Assembly (NCBI GenBank): GCA_022447495.1
Contig: JAKVBH010000004.1
Coordinates: forward strand, 1 to 57,275
From: Marinovum sp.
Lineage (GTDB): Bacteria > Pseudomonadota > Alphaproteobacteria > Rhodobacterales > Rhodobacteraceae
Direction: 5' to 3'
Length of the DNA stretch: 57,275 nt
Position 1 is the stretch's first letter, and the number at the start of each line of letters is the position of its first letter. A model generated the notes under the pieces. The model was not told where the DNA came from. It was given only the letters and a program-made list of their open reading frames with translations, and searched no databases. Made by a program: the position numbers and the translations under genes. Of the stretch, positions 35,918 to 45,161 are shown piece after piece.

Positions 35918-37321
35918 ATGATCCCGGTTCGAGGTTTGTCAGGCGCACGGGTCGCTGTTTTGGGCTTGGGTCGCTCGGGTCTCACTGCTGCACGAGCGCT
36001 TTTGGCCGGTGGCGCGCATCCGCTGTGTTGGGACGACACGCCTGCCGCACGCCAGCGCGCCGAGGCTGAAGGATTCGAGCTTGTCAATCTGCACAAATCC
36101 CGCATCTGGGAGGACGTGAGCCGCCTTATCGTATCGCCGGGCATCCCGCATCTCTATCCAACCCCAAACCCGGTCATTGCCGCCGCCATGGATGCGGGTG
36201 TGCCTGTCGACAATGACATCGGCCTCTTCTTCCAATCGCTGGCGACGCCGGAATGGGACAATTTGGACAGTCCGCCCAAGGTGATCGCGGTCACTGGCTC
36301 AAACGGCAAATCCACCACCTCAGCATTGCTGCACCACATAATTGATGCCGCGGGACGCGACAGTCAATTGGCCGGAAACATCGGGCGCGGCGTGCTCGAC
36401 ATTGATCCTCCGGGCGGGGGCGGCGTGGTTGTACTCGAGCTCTCGTCCTACCAAACCGAGCTGGCCCGCGCTCTCACGCCGGATGTGGCGGTGTTCATCA
36501 ATCTCTCGCCCGATCACCTGGACCGTCACGGTGGCATGGGCGGTTATTTCGCGGCCAAACGCAGGCTTTTTTCCGAAGGTGGGCCAGACCGCGCAATTAT
36601 TGGCGTGGATGAGGTTGAGGGCCGAATGTTGAGCAATCAACTGTCTCAAGGTCAAAGCGATGACCGCGTCCTGCGGATTTCGGTCGCGCGGAAACTCTCA
36701 GGGCCAGGGTGGTCCGTCTTTGCACGCAAAGGGTTCCTCTCAGAGATGCGCAAGGGTCGCCAAGTGGCGAGCATTGATCTGCGTGCGATCCCAGGTTTGC
36801 CGGGGAGCCACAATCATCAGAACGCTTGCGCCGCCTATGCCGCTGCGCGCTCCTTGGGCATTGCGCCTCGGGTGATCGAAGATGCCATGCACAGTTTCGA
36901 AGGCTTGCCCCACCGCAGCCAATGCATCGCCGAGGCCGCTGGCGTAGTCTATGTCAACGATAGCAAAGCCACAAATGTGGACAGCGCGGCAAAGGCGCTC
37001 CTGGCCTTTAGGAACATCCGTTGGATTTGCGGCGGCTTGGCCAAAGACGGTGGGCTTGACGGACTGTCCGAAGGCCTCGCCCAGGTGCGCAAAGCCTATG
37101 TTATCGGGCGTGAAGCTGCTGGCTTTGCGCTGCAACTGCCGGGGGTTGATACTTCAATCTGCACAACAATGGCCGAAGCCGTTGCCCAAGCCAGCGCAGA
37201 GGCGGAAGCTGGTGATACGGTGCTTCTGGCCCCAGCCGCAGCGAGTTTTGACCAATACGACAATTTCGAACAACGCGGGGATGACTTTATTTCTGAGGTC
37301 CGCGCCCGGCTCGGTGCATGA
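35918..37321 (+). CDS. murD: UDP-MurNAc-L-alanine:D-glutamate ligase
   Basis: A 467-residue cytoplasmic Mur ligase adding D-Glu to UDP-MurNAc-L-Ala. The N-terminal Rossmann-like domain starts [11 protein letters not shown] (11-21), the P-loop VTGSNGKST is at about 126-134, and [10 protein letters not shown] (around 345) is the MurD signature. It is intact. It is the last dcw gene seen here; the genes after it are on the opposite strand, and ftsW, murG and murC are absent from the window. Confidence 0.95.
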   Translation: MIPVRGLSGARVAVLGLGRSGLTAARALLAGGAHPLCWDDTPAARQRAEAEGFELVNLHKSRIWEDVSRLIVSPGIPHLYPTPNPVIAAAMDAGVPVDNDIGLFFQSLATPEWDNLDSPPKVIAVTGSNGKSTTSALLHHIIDAAGRDSQLAGNIGRGVLDIDPPGGGGVVVLELSSYQTELARALTPDVAVFINLSPDHLDRHGGMGGYFAAKRRLFSEGGPDRAIIGVDEVEGRMLSNQLSQGQSDDRVLRISVARKLSGPGWSVFARKGFLSEMRKGRQVASIDLRAIPGLPGSHNHQNACAAYAAARSLGIAPRVIEDAMHSFEGLPHRSQCIAEAAGVVYVNDSKATNVDSAAKALLAFRNIRWICGGLAKDGGLDGLSEGLAQVRKAYVIGREAAGFALQLPGVDTSICTTMAEAVAQASAEAEAGDTVLLAPAAASFDQYDNFEQRGDDFISEVRARLGA

Positions 37322-37534
37322 CCGTCTCCCGCGCTTGGCGGCTCTGACACTGGCGCCTCGTGTTGAGATATGGGGCCGAGTCAGAGCGCGGACGCATCGG
37401 AGGCCGAAACCGGCATCACACCCGCGCAATATCCGCAGCTTGTGCATATTAGAGCGGTCTGCATTTGCTGTTTTCGATGAAGAGACGATCGACGGGATTG
37501 GCGAGTGGTTCTCTGCACACTCATCAGAGACGTA

Positions 37535-38215
37535 TCAGGGCTGCACGGCGCGCAATCGCTCTAAAGCTCCGTCTTCAAACGCTTGGGCATGAATGACGCC
37601 CACCTGCACGGGCATCAGCGAGAGGTTTAGTGCTTTGGCCATGGCAAACCGGTGCTGTCCTCCGCCTGCACGTAAGAATTGGCCCGCTCGGTTGATATGG
37701 CCAAAGATTCCGCCGTGCTCTCGACGGAAAGCATGCCCGGGCAATTCTGACCGCGCCTTGAGGCGCCCCAGACGCCGCGCGTCCTCTGCCACGGCATCAA
37801 GCGCCGCGTAGCGCGCAAGGATATCGTCGTACGTGCGGCAGCCGTCCGCAACGCCGTCTCGGGCAATCCGCGCCTTCATCTCTTCGAAAAGTCCGGTTTC
37901 TTCCCAAGGCACACCATCGCGAAAATGCGCCATACAGGCCTTGAATTTCACGCTGCTGCCGATCGGGGCAGTGTTCAAATCCCAATCGCCGCCCAGGATT
38001 TTTCCTGAGGAGGCCCTGCGAAAATTGAGAGCCCCGCGTTCGAGACTTGACCTGTACTGCACCGTGGCATCGGCGGGCTTTACCCAGAGGCATTCGTCCG
38101 ACAGCGGCCCGCGGCGTCCGTACCTCATCCGGCCCATCAGGTCGCGCAATGCCTTTTGCGGAACCTGCGCCTCAAGGGTGCGCCGAAAGTTGGCTGGATT
38201 GAGCGGCGGGTACAT
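37535..38215 (-). CDS. ParB-like protein of unknown function
   Basis: A 226-residue protein. The middle shows GGDWDLNTAPIG, MAHFRDGVPWEETGLFEEM and CRTYDDILARYAALD. The C-terminal third has HGGIFGHINRAGQFLRAGGG then QHRFAMAKALNLSLMPVQVG, which resembles the R/H-rich ParB/sulfiredoxin-type nuclease fold (G-x-H-R-x-A-I-A-K pattern). Similar uncharacterised proteins occur near surface-polysaccharide genes in other microbes. The start at 38215 follows the flavoprotein stop by seven bases, implying one transcript. No function is assigned. Confidence 0.65.
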   Translation of the reverse strand: MYPPLNPANFRRTLEAQVPQKALRDLMGRMRYGRRGPLSDECLWVKPADATVQYRSSLERGALNFRRASSGKILGGDWDLNTAPIGSSVKFKACMAHFRDGVPWEETGLFEEMKARIARDGVADGCRTYDDILARYAALDAVAEDARRLGRLKARSELPGHAFRREHGGIFGHINRAGQFLRAGGGQHRFAMAKALNLSLMPVQVGVIHAQAFEDGALERLRAVQP

Positions 38216-38222
38216 CGTAGCG

Positions 38223-39404
38223 CTAGCCTCGCCCTGCGACCGCCGTCGCGGCGGCATAAGCGGAGGACCAGGCCCACTGAAAGTTGTAACCGCCCAGCCA
38301 TCCCGTCACATCAACAGCCTCGCCAATGAAAAAGAGCCCCTGCACGTCACGGCTTTCCATCGTCTTGGAGCTGAGCCGATCAGTGGCCACACCGCCCAGT
38401 GTGACTTCCGCTGTCCGGAAGCCCTCTGTGCCTTGGGGCTTGAGCGTCCAGTGACGCAGGTGACCCTCTAGAGCCTCGAGTTTGGCGTCCGATTGATCGG
38501 CGAGATTGCCCTTTAGCGGCAGGTCATTGGAGAGAAACTCGACCAAGCGGGCGGGCAGGTGTTGGCCAAGAACCTTGCTCAACGCGCGTTTGCCGGACAC
38601 CTGTCGCTCGGCTTTTAGGCTCTGGGCCAAGCCGCCATGTGGGACAAGGTCGGCCACGATGTCTTCGCCTTCTTTCCAGTAGGAGGAGATCTGCAGAACT
38701 GCTGGACCGGAGAGACCTCGATGGGTGAAGAGCATGGCTTCGTCAAAGCTCTGGGGTCCTGCACTCAGACGTACAGGTGTGGCCACACCAGAAATATCGG
38801 CAAAGCGTTTGTCAGAGAAAGTGAAAGGCACCAATGCCGCACGGGTATCTGTGATGACATGGCCGAAGTGTTCTGCGATCTCATAAGCGCGGCCCGTTGC
38901 GCCCATTTTCGGGATTGATTTTCCGCCAGTGGCCACGATCAGGTTTTTGGCTGTGACCGTTTTGGCCTTGTCCTCTCGGAGCAGGACGGCGCGAAAATGA
39001 GTGCCGTCGTGATCGACTTCACCGATTTCCGTTTCAAGCCAGAGCGTGGCCCCGGCTTTTTCAAGATCGTCGCGCAGCATGGCGATGATCTCTTTGGCGG
39101 AGGTGTCACAGAACAATTGGCCCAAGGTTTTCTCATGCCAAGGGATGTCCGCGCGATCCACGCGATCAATGAAATCCCACTGTGTGTAGCGGCTCAGCGC
39201 GGATTTTGCGAAATGCGGGTTCTGGCTCAAAAAGCGCTCCGGCGTCACGCCAAGGTTGGTGAAATTACAGCGTCCGCCACCGGATATGCGAATTTTCTCT
39301 CCTGGTGCTTTGGCATGGTCGACAAGGAGCGTATCTGCCCCTGCATGGGCCGCCGCAAAGAGGCCCGCGGCACCTGCGCCAAGGATAAGAGTGTTGACCT
39401 GCAT
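38223..39404 (-). CDS. HI0933/YhiN-like FAD-dependent oxidoreductase
   Basis: A 393-residue flavoprotein. The N-terminal dinucleotide motif GAGAAGLFAA is at about 8-17, followed by the family hallmark GEKIRISGGGRCNFTN (35-50). ATGGKSIPKMGATG lies near 160, and GEAVDVTGWLGGYNFQWAWSS near the C-terminus closes the FAD site. The family (HI0933, BaiN-like) is widespread but poorly characterised; the substrate is unknown. It is first in a two-gene unit with the ParB-like gene. Confidence 0.88.
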   Translation of the reverse strand: MQVNTLILGAGAAGLFAAAHAGADTLLVDHAKAPGEKIRISGGGRCNFTNLGVTPERFLSQNPHFAKSALSRYTQWDFIDRVDRADIPWHEKTLGQLFCDTSAKEIIAMLRDDLEKAGATLWLETEIGEVDHDGTHFRAVLLREDKAKTVTAKNLIVATGGKSIPKMGATGRAYEIAEHFGHVITDTRAALVPFTFSDKRFADISGVATPVRLSAGPQSFDEAMLFTHRGLSGPAVLQISSYWKEGEDIVADLVPHGGLAQSLKAERQVSGKRALSKVLGQHLPARLVEFLSNDLPLKGNLADQSDAKLEALEGHLRHWTLKPQGTEGFRTAEVTLGGVATDRLSSKTMESRDVQGLFFIGEAVDVTGWLGGYNFQWAWSSAYAAATAVAGRG

Positions 39405-39445
39405 AGTGGTGGCTTAGTTCAGATCACCTCAACGCAACAAGTGAA

Positions 39446-40120
39446 TTATCCACCCGCTTGCGAGACGCGCCAGACATGGCGGTAAAAACGGTGCACGCCC
39501 ACGGTGGTTGTGTGCGTGTATTTGCGGGCCCAACTGGGGCGTACAGCTGTGGTGTGGTAATGCGTAGCGCCGCCGGTGAGGTTGCGTTTGGCGCCATCAA
39601 GCATCGCGCGCGCCACTTTGCCGACATTGGCCCAAGCTTTGGGCTCGTTGATCGTCTCGGGCCGACCATCACAGGTGTAGGTGAACTGACAGGCATAGCG
39701 TTTGCCGGTGCCTTGGTTGATCACGCCACACACAGTGCCGGGAAACCGGGGGTGATCCACACGGTTAAGGATGACCTCCGCCACAGCGGCCTGGCCTTTG
39801 ACCGACTCGCCGCGCGCTTCAAAATAAAGCGCTTCGGCAAGGCAGCGCCATTGCGCGCCACCGCTGGCGATGGGTTGACGGTTGAGCCAATCTCTGGAGA
39901 AGGACACACGTAGACCGGCCGCGCGCGGGCGCAGCGACGTCTTGGGTGCCCGCAACGATTGCATGGTTTTTTCAGGTACCCGGTTCATGCCGGCGCGCTC
40001 CGCCGCCAGCAGCTTCTTGGCTTGTGCCGATGCGTTCGCCTCCGCTGATGCAGCGGTTGGCAAAGTCGCAGGCCAGATCGCCGCGCAGGCGGCAACAACA
40101 AACCAGAGCACAGGTCTCAT
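39446..40120 (-). CDS. Secreted SleB-type cell wall hydrolase
   Basis: A 224-residue protein with a signal peptide (residues 1-27, ending TAASA) and a C-terminal Hydrolase_2/SleB domain: CLAEALYFEARGES with the catalytic Glu, QAAVAEVILNRV, then CQFTYTCDG and GATHYHTTAVRPSWA. Such enzymes are lytic transglycosylase-like amidases acting on peptidoglycan in the periplasm. The start at 40120 gives the signal peptide; the frame extends to 40156 without a better site. Its exact bond specificity is inferred from the fold. Confidence 0.88.
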   Translation of the reverse strand: MRPVLWFVVAACAAIWPATLPTAASAEANASAQAKKLLAAERAGMNRVPEKTMQSLRAPKTSLRPRAAGLRVSFSRDWLNRQPIASGGAQWRCLAEALYFEARGESVKGQAAVAEVILNRVDHPRFPGTVCGVINQGTGKRYACQFTYTCDGRPETINEPKAWANVGKVARAMLDGAKRNLTGGATHYHTTAVRPSWARKYTHTTTVGVHRFYRHVWRVSQAGG

Positions 40121-40233
40121 GGACACTCCATTGGCAGCGGGGCAGCAGGACCCCAAGCTAGGCGGCGTTTTAAGCGAAATATATTAACTTTGTCTACGGT
40201 TTTGACGCCGTTGCGCGACTCAGAGACGCAGCG

Positions 40234-42783
40234 CTACGTCGCCAACCGGTCTCGAATGGCCCATTGTGCCGCCGCGAGCCGTGCCACTGGAACCCGGAAG
40301 GGAGAACAGGAGACATAGGCAAAACCCAGTCTGCGGCACAGACCAATTGATTCGGGATTGCCGCCATGTTCTCCGCAAATCGAGAGCAAAACGTCTGGTT
40401 TGCTGGCCCGTGCGCGCGCCACGCCCATCTCCAAAAGCTCGCCCACGCCGTCGGGATCGAGGACGTGGAACGGGTCTTCGGCAAAGACTCCCTGTTGGAC
40501 GTAATCCGACATGAACCGCCCAGCATCGTCGCGGCTTAGCCCGTAGGTCATTTGGGTGAGGTCATTGGTGCCAAAGCTCATAAAGTCACAATGCGTGGCA
40601 ATTTCGGACGCGCGCAGGGCGGCGCGCGGTGTTTCCACCATCACCCCGAGTTTGTAGGTGACCTCATGGCCGGTTTCGGCGCGCACTTGCGCCGCAACAG
40701 CCGCGATTCGGGATTGCACCAGCTCCACTTCGCGTTTGGTTGAGACAAGCGGGATCATGATCTCGGGCACCACCACGGTGTTGTCTCTTGCCATCGCGAT
40801 CGCCGCTTCAAAAATCGCGCGGGCCTGCATGTCGTAGATCTCTGGCACCGTGATCCCCAAACGTACCCCGCGCATGCCCAGCATTGGGTTGTGTTCGCCC
40901 ATGGCCTCCACGCGGCGTTCGACGTCGGTCACGGACAGGCCCACGGCTTCAGCCAGTTGGCGCAGGCCCGCCTTGTCGGTTGGCAAAAACTCATGGAGGG
41001 GCGGATCAAACAAACGAATGGTCACGGGTGTGCCCGCCATCATGCGAAACAGTTCGGTGAAGTCTTGGCGTTGGATGGGCAGGAGCCGTTCCAACGTGGC
41101 TGCACGGTCACTTGACGTCTCGGCAAAGATCATTTCGCGCATGACTGTCAGGCGATCATCGTCAAAGAACAGGTGCTCTGTGCGGCAGAGGCCAATGCCC
41201 TGGGATTTAAACCGCTGGGCCAAGGCCGCATCGGCGAGCGTGTCGGCATTGGCCCGTACTTCGATGTCACGTATCTCATCGGCCCATGTCATGAGCTGAC
41301 GGAATGCATCGTCGAGCGCGGCTTCCAAAAGGGGCGGGGCACCGTCGAGGACTTCGCCTGCGGTGCCGTCCAGGGTGATCAGGTCACCCTCATCGTAAAC
41401 GCGACCATCCTCAGAAATGAGTTGCTTTTTGCGCGGATGAAAGCGCATGCGCGCGGCACCAACGACACAGGGAAGGCCCATGCCACGGCCAATCACAGCC
41501 GCGTGGGAGGTGATGCCACCACGTTCTGTCAACACTCCCGCCGCGGCTTGCATCCCGCGAATGTCCTCGGGCGTGGTTTCTCGGCGCACCAAGATGGCAG
41601 GTTCTCCTCGCGCGGCAGCTGCTTGGGCGGCATTGGATGTAAACACAATCCGACCGGTCGCGGCACCAGGGCTGGCCGCGATGCCCGCTCCAATAACATC
41701 ACGGATGGCGTCATGGTCGACTTGACGGTGCAACAACTCCGACAACGCGCGCGGCTCAACGCGCAAGATGGCTTCCTCGCGCGAGATAATCCCGTCTTCG
41801 GCCAACGCCACGGCGATCCGCACGGCCGCTTGGTTGGAGCGCGGCACGCGAACCCCGTCGAGGATGTGCAATACACCGTCCTGAAGCGTGAACTCCAATT
41901 GCATCTCTTCGCGCAGCTTGCGGCGCATTTGATGGGTGTGATCGATGAGTGTGGCATAGGCATCCGGTGCCAGTTCTTCCAACGATGGGCCACGCGGGTC
42001 ACACGAGAGATAGAGTGCCTCGGCATCGTCCCCAAGCGCATCGCGCCCTTGGGATTGGCTGAGATACCGACCGGTGATCTGAGGCAGCCCAGAGCTTGGG
42101 CTCACCAATTGCAGAACGCCGGAACCGTTCTCGGACACACCTGCACCAACTCCAAGTGCCATCTCTTGGACCACCAGACCCAGCCCCGCATCTGCAGGCG
42201 CGCCTTTGGCTTGGCGCAGCAGCCGCGCAGACGTGCCTTCCCAGGCGCGGGCCATGGAACGCAGTACTTCGCTCAGTTGGGTCGCACGATCTTGGGGGAA
42301 GGGCTCGTCGGCCTCGTCCTCATAGGCGCGGAGCGACTGCGAAAGAGCGGTCTGCCCTTCGGTTGTGATCTCGTCGAACATATCGGGGTCGAGCCGGGCC
42401 ACGTGGATCGCATAGCTCTCCACAAAGCGCGCATAGAGGGCCGCGGCCGCCTCGGACCCCAGTAAGTCGCCCAAAGCCACAAAACGTCCGTCATTCATGC
42501 CAATGTTCAAGATCGCGCCGGGGCCACCCCAATCAGGGTCCTGGCTGGAGGGACGTACACACAACAACGCCTCCTCGGGGAACTCGGCGAGGATCTTTTC
42601 GATATCCGGCAAATCGCCAGCAGCTATGCGATGCACCGCATCAAAGGACAACGCCACCGTTTTGGGCACCGGCAAATCCAGCCGGACCAAGCGCTGCAAA
42701 CATTTGGCGCGCCCGCCATGGGTGTTTGCCGCCATCGGTGCGGTTGGGGTGATCGGGGTCACATTTGGATTGTTGGTGAGCAT
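40234..42783 (-). CDS. ppdK: Pyruvate, phosphate dikinase-type PEP-utilising enzyme
   Basis: An 849-residue enzyme. It has an N-terminal ATP-grasp-like domain (HGGRAKCLQRLVRLDLPVP onward), a central phosphohistidine domain with the catalytic His in GGITSHAAVIGRGMG, and a C-terminal TIM barrel with LGMRGVRLGI, SFGTNDLTQMTYG and the catalytic Cys in SICGEHGG. It would interconvert pyruvate and PEP using ATP and phosphate. It is slightly shorter than typical PPDK, as in related Roseobacter enzymes. I chose the ATG at 42783; the frame continues to 42963 but upstream residues look non-homologous. Confidence 0.85.
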   Translation of the reverse strand: MLTNNPNVTPITPTAPMAANTHGGRAKCLQRLVRLDLPVPKTVALSFDAVHRIAAGDLPDIEKILAEFPEEALLCVRPSSQDPDWGGPGAILNIGMNDGRFVALGDLLGSEAAAALYARFVESYAIHVARLDPDMFDEITTEGQTALSQSLRAYEDEADEPFPQDRATQLSEVLRSMARAWEGTSARLLRQAKGAPADAGLGLVVQEMALGVGAGVSENGSGVLQLVSPSSGLPQITGRYLSQSQGRDALGDDAEALYLSCDPRGPSLEELAPDAYATLIDHTHQMRRKLREEMQLEFTLQDGVLHILDGVRVPRSNQAAVRIAVALAEDGIISREEAILRVEPRALSELLHRQVDHDAIRDVIGAGIAASPGAATGRIVFTSNAAQAAAARGEPAILVRRETTPEDIRGMQAAAGVLTERGGITSHAAVIGRGMGLPCVVGAARMRFHPRKKQLISEDGRVYDEGDLITLDGTAGEVLDGAPPLLEAALDDAFRQLMTWADEIRDIEVRANADTLADAALAQRFKSQGIGLCRTEHLFFDDDRLTVMREMIFAETSSDRAATLERLLPIQRQDFTELFRMMAGTPVTIRLFDPPLHEFLPTDKAGLRQLAEAVGLSVTDVERRVEAMGEHNPMLGMRGVRLGITVPEIYDMQARAIFEAAIAMARDNTVVVPEIMIPLVSTKREVELVQSRIAAVAAQVRAETGHEVTYKLGVMVETPRAALRASEIATHCDFMSFGTNDLTQMTYGLSRDDAGRFMSDYVQQGVFAEDPFHVLDPDGVGELLEMGVARARASKPDVLLSICGEHGGNPESIGLCRRLGFAYVSCSPFRVPVARLAAAQWAIRDRLAT

Positions 42784-43130
42784 TTCGTTGTCCCACGGGT
42801 CTTTTGCAGCGCAGCATAGTGTGTGCTGGGCCGTCTGCCCAGAATTGTTTTGCCCTGCTAACCCACCAATTTGAAAAGGGATTTCAAGCAGTTCTTTCAA
42901 GGCTTGAATATCCGCCGAGAACTCAAGAGTGTTTGACGTACGAGGCTTGGTCCGTGCAACCACTCGCTTTTGACCGCCTCTGACACGGCCGCCTGGATCG
43001 CGCGGATCCGCGCGACGCTGCGTCGCAGCGCCAAATCCGTTTGCTCTACTGACGCATCTGACGCATAACGCAGCGCAAATGCCGGGCGTGGGCCACGACG
43101 CGTTTGGTTTGATCTATAGGGTGACGCGCT
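42784..43130. other. Divergent intergenic region ppdK/folB
   Basis: These 347 bases hold no convincing gene. They contain the perfect 16-bp palindrome CGCGCGGATCCGCGCG (42999-43014) overlapping a second stem GCGACG/CGTCGC (43012-43026). An arginine-rich minus-strand frame (42897-43163) is open but has no recognisable domain and overlaps folB. Confidence 0.5.
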
Positions 43131-44087
43131 ATGAGCAAAGACATTCATCTTGCATTCGCCCATCCTGCGGAGCGTGCTGAGGTAACCGCACAGGGCACGC
43201 TACACTACGACCGTATTTCACTGCGTGATCATATCGTAGACGTGGAAATCGGGGCCTTCCAGGCGGAACGCGGCACGACGCAACGCATCCAATTCAATGT
43301 CGTGGTCGAGGTCCAACCAATTGAGGATCCCCTGGCGGATGACGTCGATACCATCCTCTCTTATGACCGTATCACCGAGGCGATTGCGGTTGAATTGGCC
43401 GACGAGCGGTTGAACCTGCTGGAGACATTGGCCGAGCGGATCGCTGATCGTATTCTATTGGAACCTCAAGCCGTGCGGGTGTTTGTGCGCATCGAGAAGC
43501 TGGACCGTGGTCCGGGCGCTTTGGGTGTCGAGATCGTGCGCGACGCGGCGCATCTTAGCCCCGAAATAGTCGAAGCTCTTGTGGACGATAGTCCTAAGCC
43601 TCGGCTCGTTTTCCTGAGCAACGCTGCGATTAATAGCCCGCATCTTGGTGGCTGGATCGATTGGCTGCAGGCGCAGGCCGCGCCTGTGATCCTGTGTGTG
43701 GGATTGCCTGAGATTGATCGGCCCATCACCGGTCACGCCATGACCCAGCGGCGCATTGACCTTTTGGCGATTGAGCAAAACGGCTGGCGCCTGGCGGCGC
43801 GCGATTTCCGGTGTGTGGTTGTGGACAGCCGTACCGAGATTGAGTGGGCCATGAAAAACGGTCAAATCAGCCTCTGGGCCCCCTCCAAAATTGTGCTCGA
43901 TGCCGTAGATGGCCCGCAAAGCGCATCGCGCGATGCTTTGGCACTGGCGGGGTGGTTGGCGCAAGACCTGCAAGCCGAAGAGCTTTTGGTGATCACTGAC
44001 ACCGCTTCGGCTGTCTCAGACATTAGCGGGAATGTCCCGCTGCGCCATATATCGGTGAGCGCTCACACCCTGTCCCCCGATGCATGA
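43131..44087 (+). CDS. folB: Dihydroneopterin aldolase with long C-terminal extension
   Basis: A 318-residue protein. Residues about 23-140 are a FolB domain (DRISLRDHIVDVEIGAFQAERGT, ILSYDRITEAI, LNLLETLAERIADRIL with the catalytic Glu/Lys region), which cleaves dihydroneopterin to hydroxymethyl-dihydropterin in folate synthesis. The remaining 180 residues form a separate, apparently globular domain (VILCVGLPEIDRP, GQISLWAPSKIVLDA, ALAGWLAQDLQAEELLVITD), resembling an amino-acid-kinase-like fold, of unknown role. It starts the folB-folP-glmM group on the plus strand. Confidence 0.88.
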   Translation: MSKDIHLAFAHPAERAEVTAQGTLHYDRISLRDHIVDVEIGAFQAERGTTQRIQFNVVVEVQPIEDPLADDVDTILSYDRITEAIAVELADERLNLLETLAERIADRILLEPQAVRVFVRIEKLDRGPGALGVEIVRDAAHLSPEIVEALVDDSPKPRLVFLSNAAINSPHLGGWIDWLQAQAAPVILCVGLPEIDRPITGHAMTQRRIDLLAIEQNGWRLAARDFRCVVVDSRTEIEWAMKNGQISLWAPSKIVLDAVDGPQSASRDALALAGWLAQDLQAEELLVITDTASAVSDISGNVPLRHISVSAHTLSPDA

Positions 44088-44102
44088 TCTTGAGCGTCTA
44101 AG

Positions 44103-45161
44103 ATGATCAGCACATCCCAACCCCAGTCGCGTTTTCGTCCGTACCCTCGGTATTTTCGACCATTGGTGCAGTACGGTCCGATGCTGCCGTCTGGTGCGGT
44201 GCCTTTGGCGGGTGGTCCCGGGTGGTTCACCCATGTCGAAGTCATCAGCCGCACCGAGCCCTCGAGGATTGCGGCGGCGGACGCCGTTCCCTCCCGAATG
44301 CTCACATGCCTGAGCGCGCCCCGGGCGCCGATCGCGGGTATCATGATGGATGAGCCGCGTGTGATGGGTATTCTCAATGTCACGCCCGACAGTTTTTCAG
44401 ACGGCGGTGATCACAACAAAGCAGCCTCCGCTTCGGCCCATGGTGTCGCTATGGTCGAGGCTGGCGCCGACATTATCGATGTCGGTGGTGAGAGCACGCG
44501 GCCTTGTGCATTGGAAGTGCCAATGGAGGCTGAGATTGCTCGGGTGGAGCCCGCGATTGCATCTTTATCTCCGCGCACAAAAGCCGTGATCTCGATTGAT
44601 ACGCGCAAGACTGCGGTGGCTGAGGTCGCGGTGTCGGCAGGGGCGGGGATCGTCAATGACGTCTCTGGTTTCACCTTTGATCCGACCTTGGCGCGATTCT
44701 GCGCGCATCAGCACCTCGCGGTTTGTATCATGCACAGCCCTGATACACCGGATAAGATGCAAGATCAGACCGATTACGCGCATCTCCTGCTCGATATCTA
44801 TGACTTCTTGGGGCACCGGATCGCTCAGCTTGAAGACGTCGGCATTCCAAAGGCGCGCATGATCATTGATCCGGGCATCGGATTTGGCAAAACCGCGACC
44901 CAAAACCTGGCCATCCTGAGAAATCTATCGATTTTCCATGGCCATGGTGTGCCCCTCCTTGTGGGCGCATCGCGCAAAGGGTTCATTCGTCGGTATGGTG
45001 GCGCGGAAGATCCCAAGTCACGCATGGCAGGGTCGTTGTCGGTGGGCATCGGCGCTGTGGCTCAAGGTGCGCAGATCCTGCGCGTGCACGATGTTGCAGA
45101 GACCAAGCAGGCGGTCAAACTTTGGAGTGCTGTGCACCAAGGAGTGGCAGATGACACGTAA
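44103..45161 (+). CDS. folP: Dihydropteroate synthase
   Basis: A 352-residue enzyme condensing hydroxymethyl-dihydropterin diphosphate with p-aminobenzoate; the sulfonamide target. The core starts at about residue 83 with [17 protein letters not shown], then [14 protein letters not shown] [35 protein letters not shown] and GASRKGFI. An N-terminal extension of about 80 residues ([19 protein letters not shown]) is seen in other Roseobacter FolP. The folK kinase is not adjacent. The 3' end overlaps glmM by 11 bases. Confidence 0.93.
   Translation: MISTSQPQSRFRPYPRYFRPLVQYGPMLPSGAVPLAGGPGWFTHVEVISRTEPSRIAAADAVPSRMLTCLSAPRAPIAGIMMDEPRVMGILNVTPDSFSDGGDHNKAASASAHGVAMVEAGADIIDVGGESTRPCALEVPMEAEIARVEPAIASLSPRTKAVISIDTRKTAVAEVAVSAGAGIVNDVSGFTFDPTLARFCAHQHLAVCIMHSPDTPDKMQDQTDYAHLLLDIYDFLGHRIAQLEDVGIPKARMIIDPGIGFGKTATQNLAILRNLSIFHGHGVPLLVGASRKGFIRRYGGAEDPKSRMAGSLSVGIGAVAQGAQILRVHDVAETKQAVKLWSAVHQGVADDT

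Noticed and set aside
41173..42465. Plus-strand frame of 430 codons
   Set aside because: Antisense to ppdK with its complete catalytic motifs; His/Gly/Arg-rich with no domain.
42897..43163. 88-codon minus-strand frame between ppdK and folB
   Set aside because: Protein-like in parts, but it overlaps the folB start and has no recognised family or ribosome binding site.
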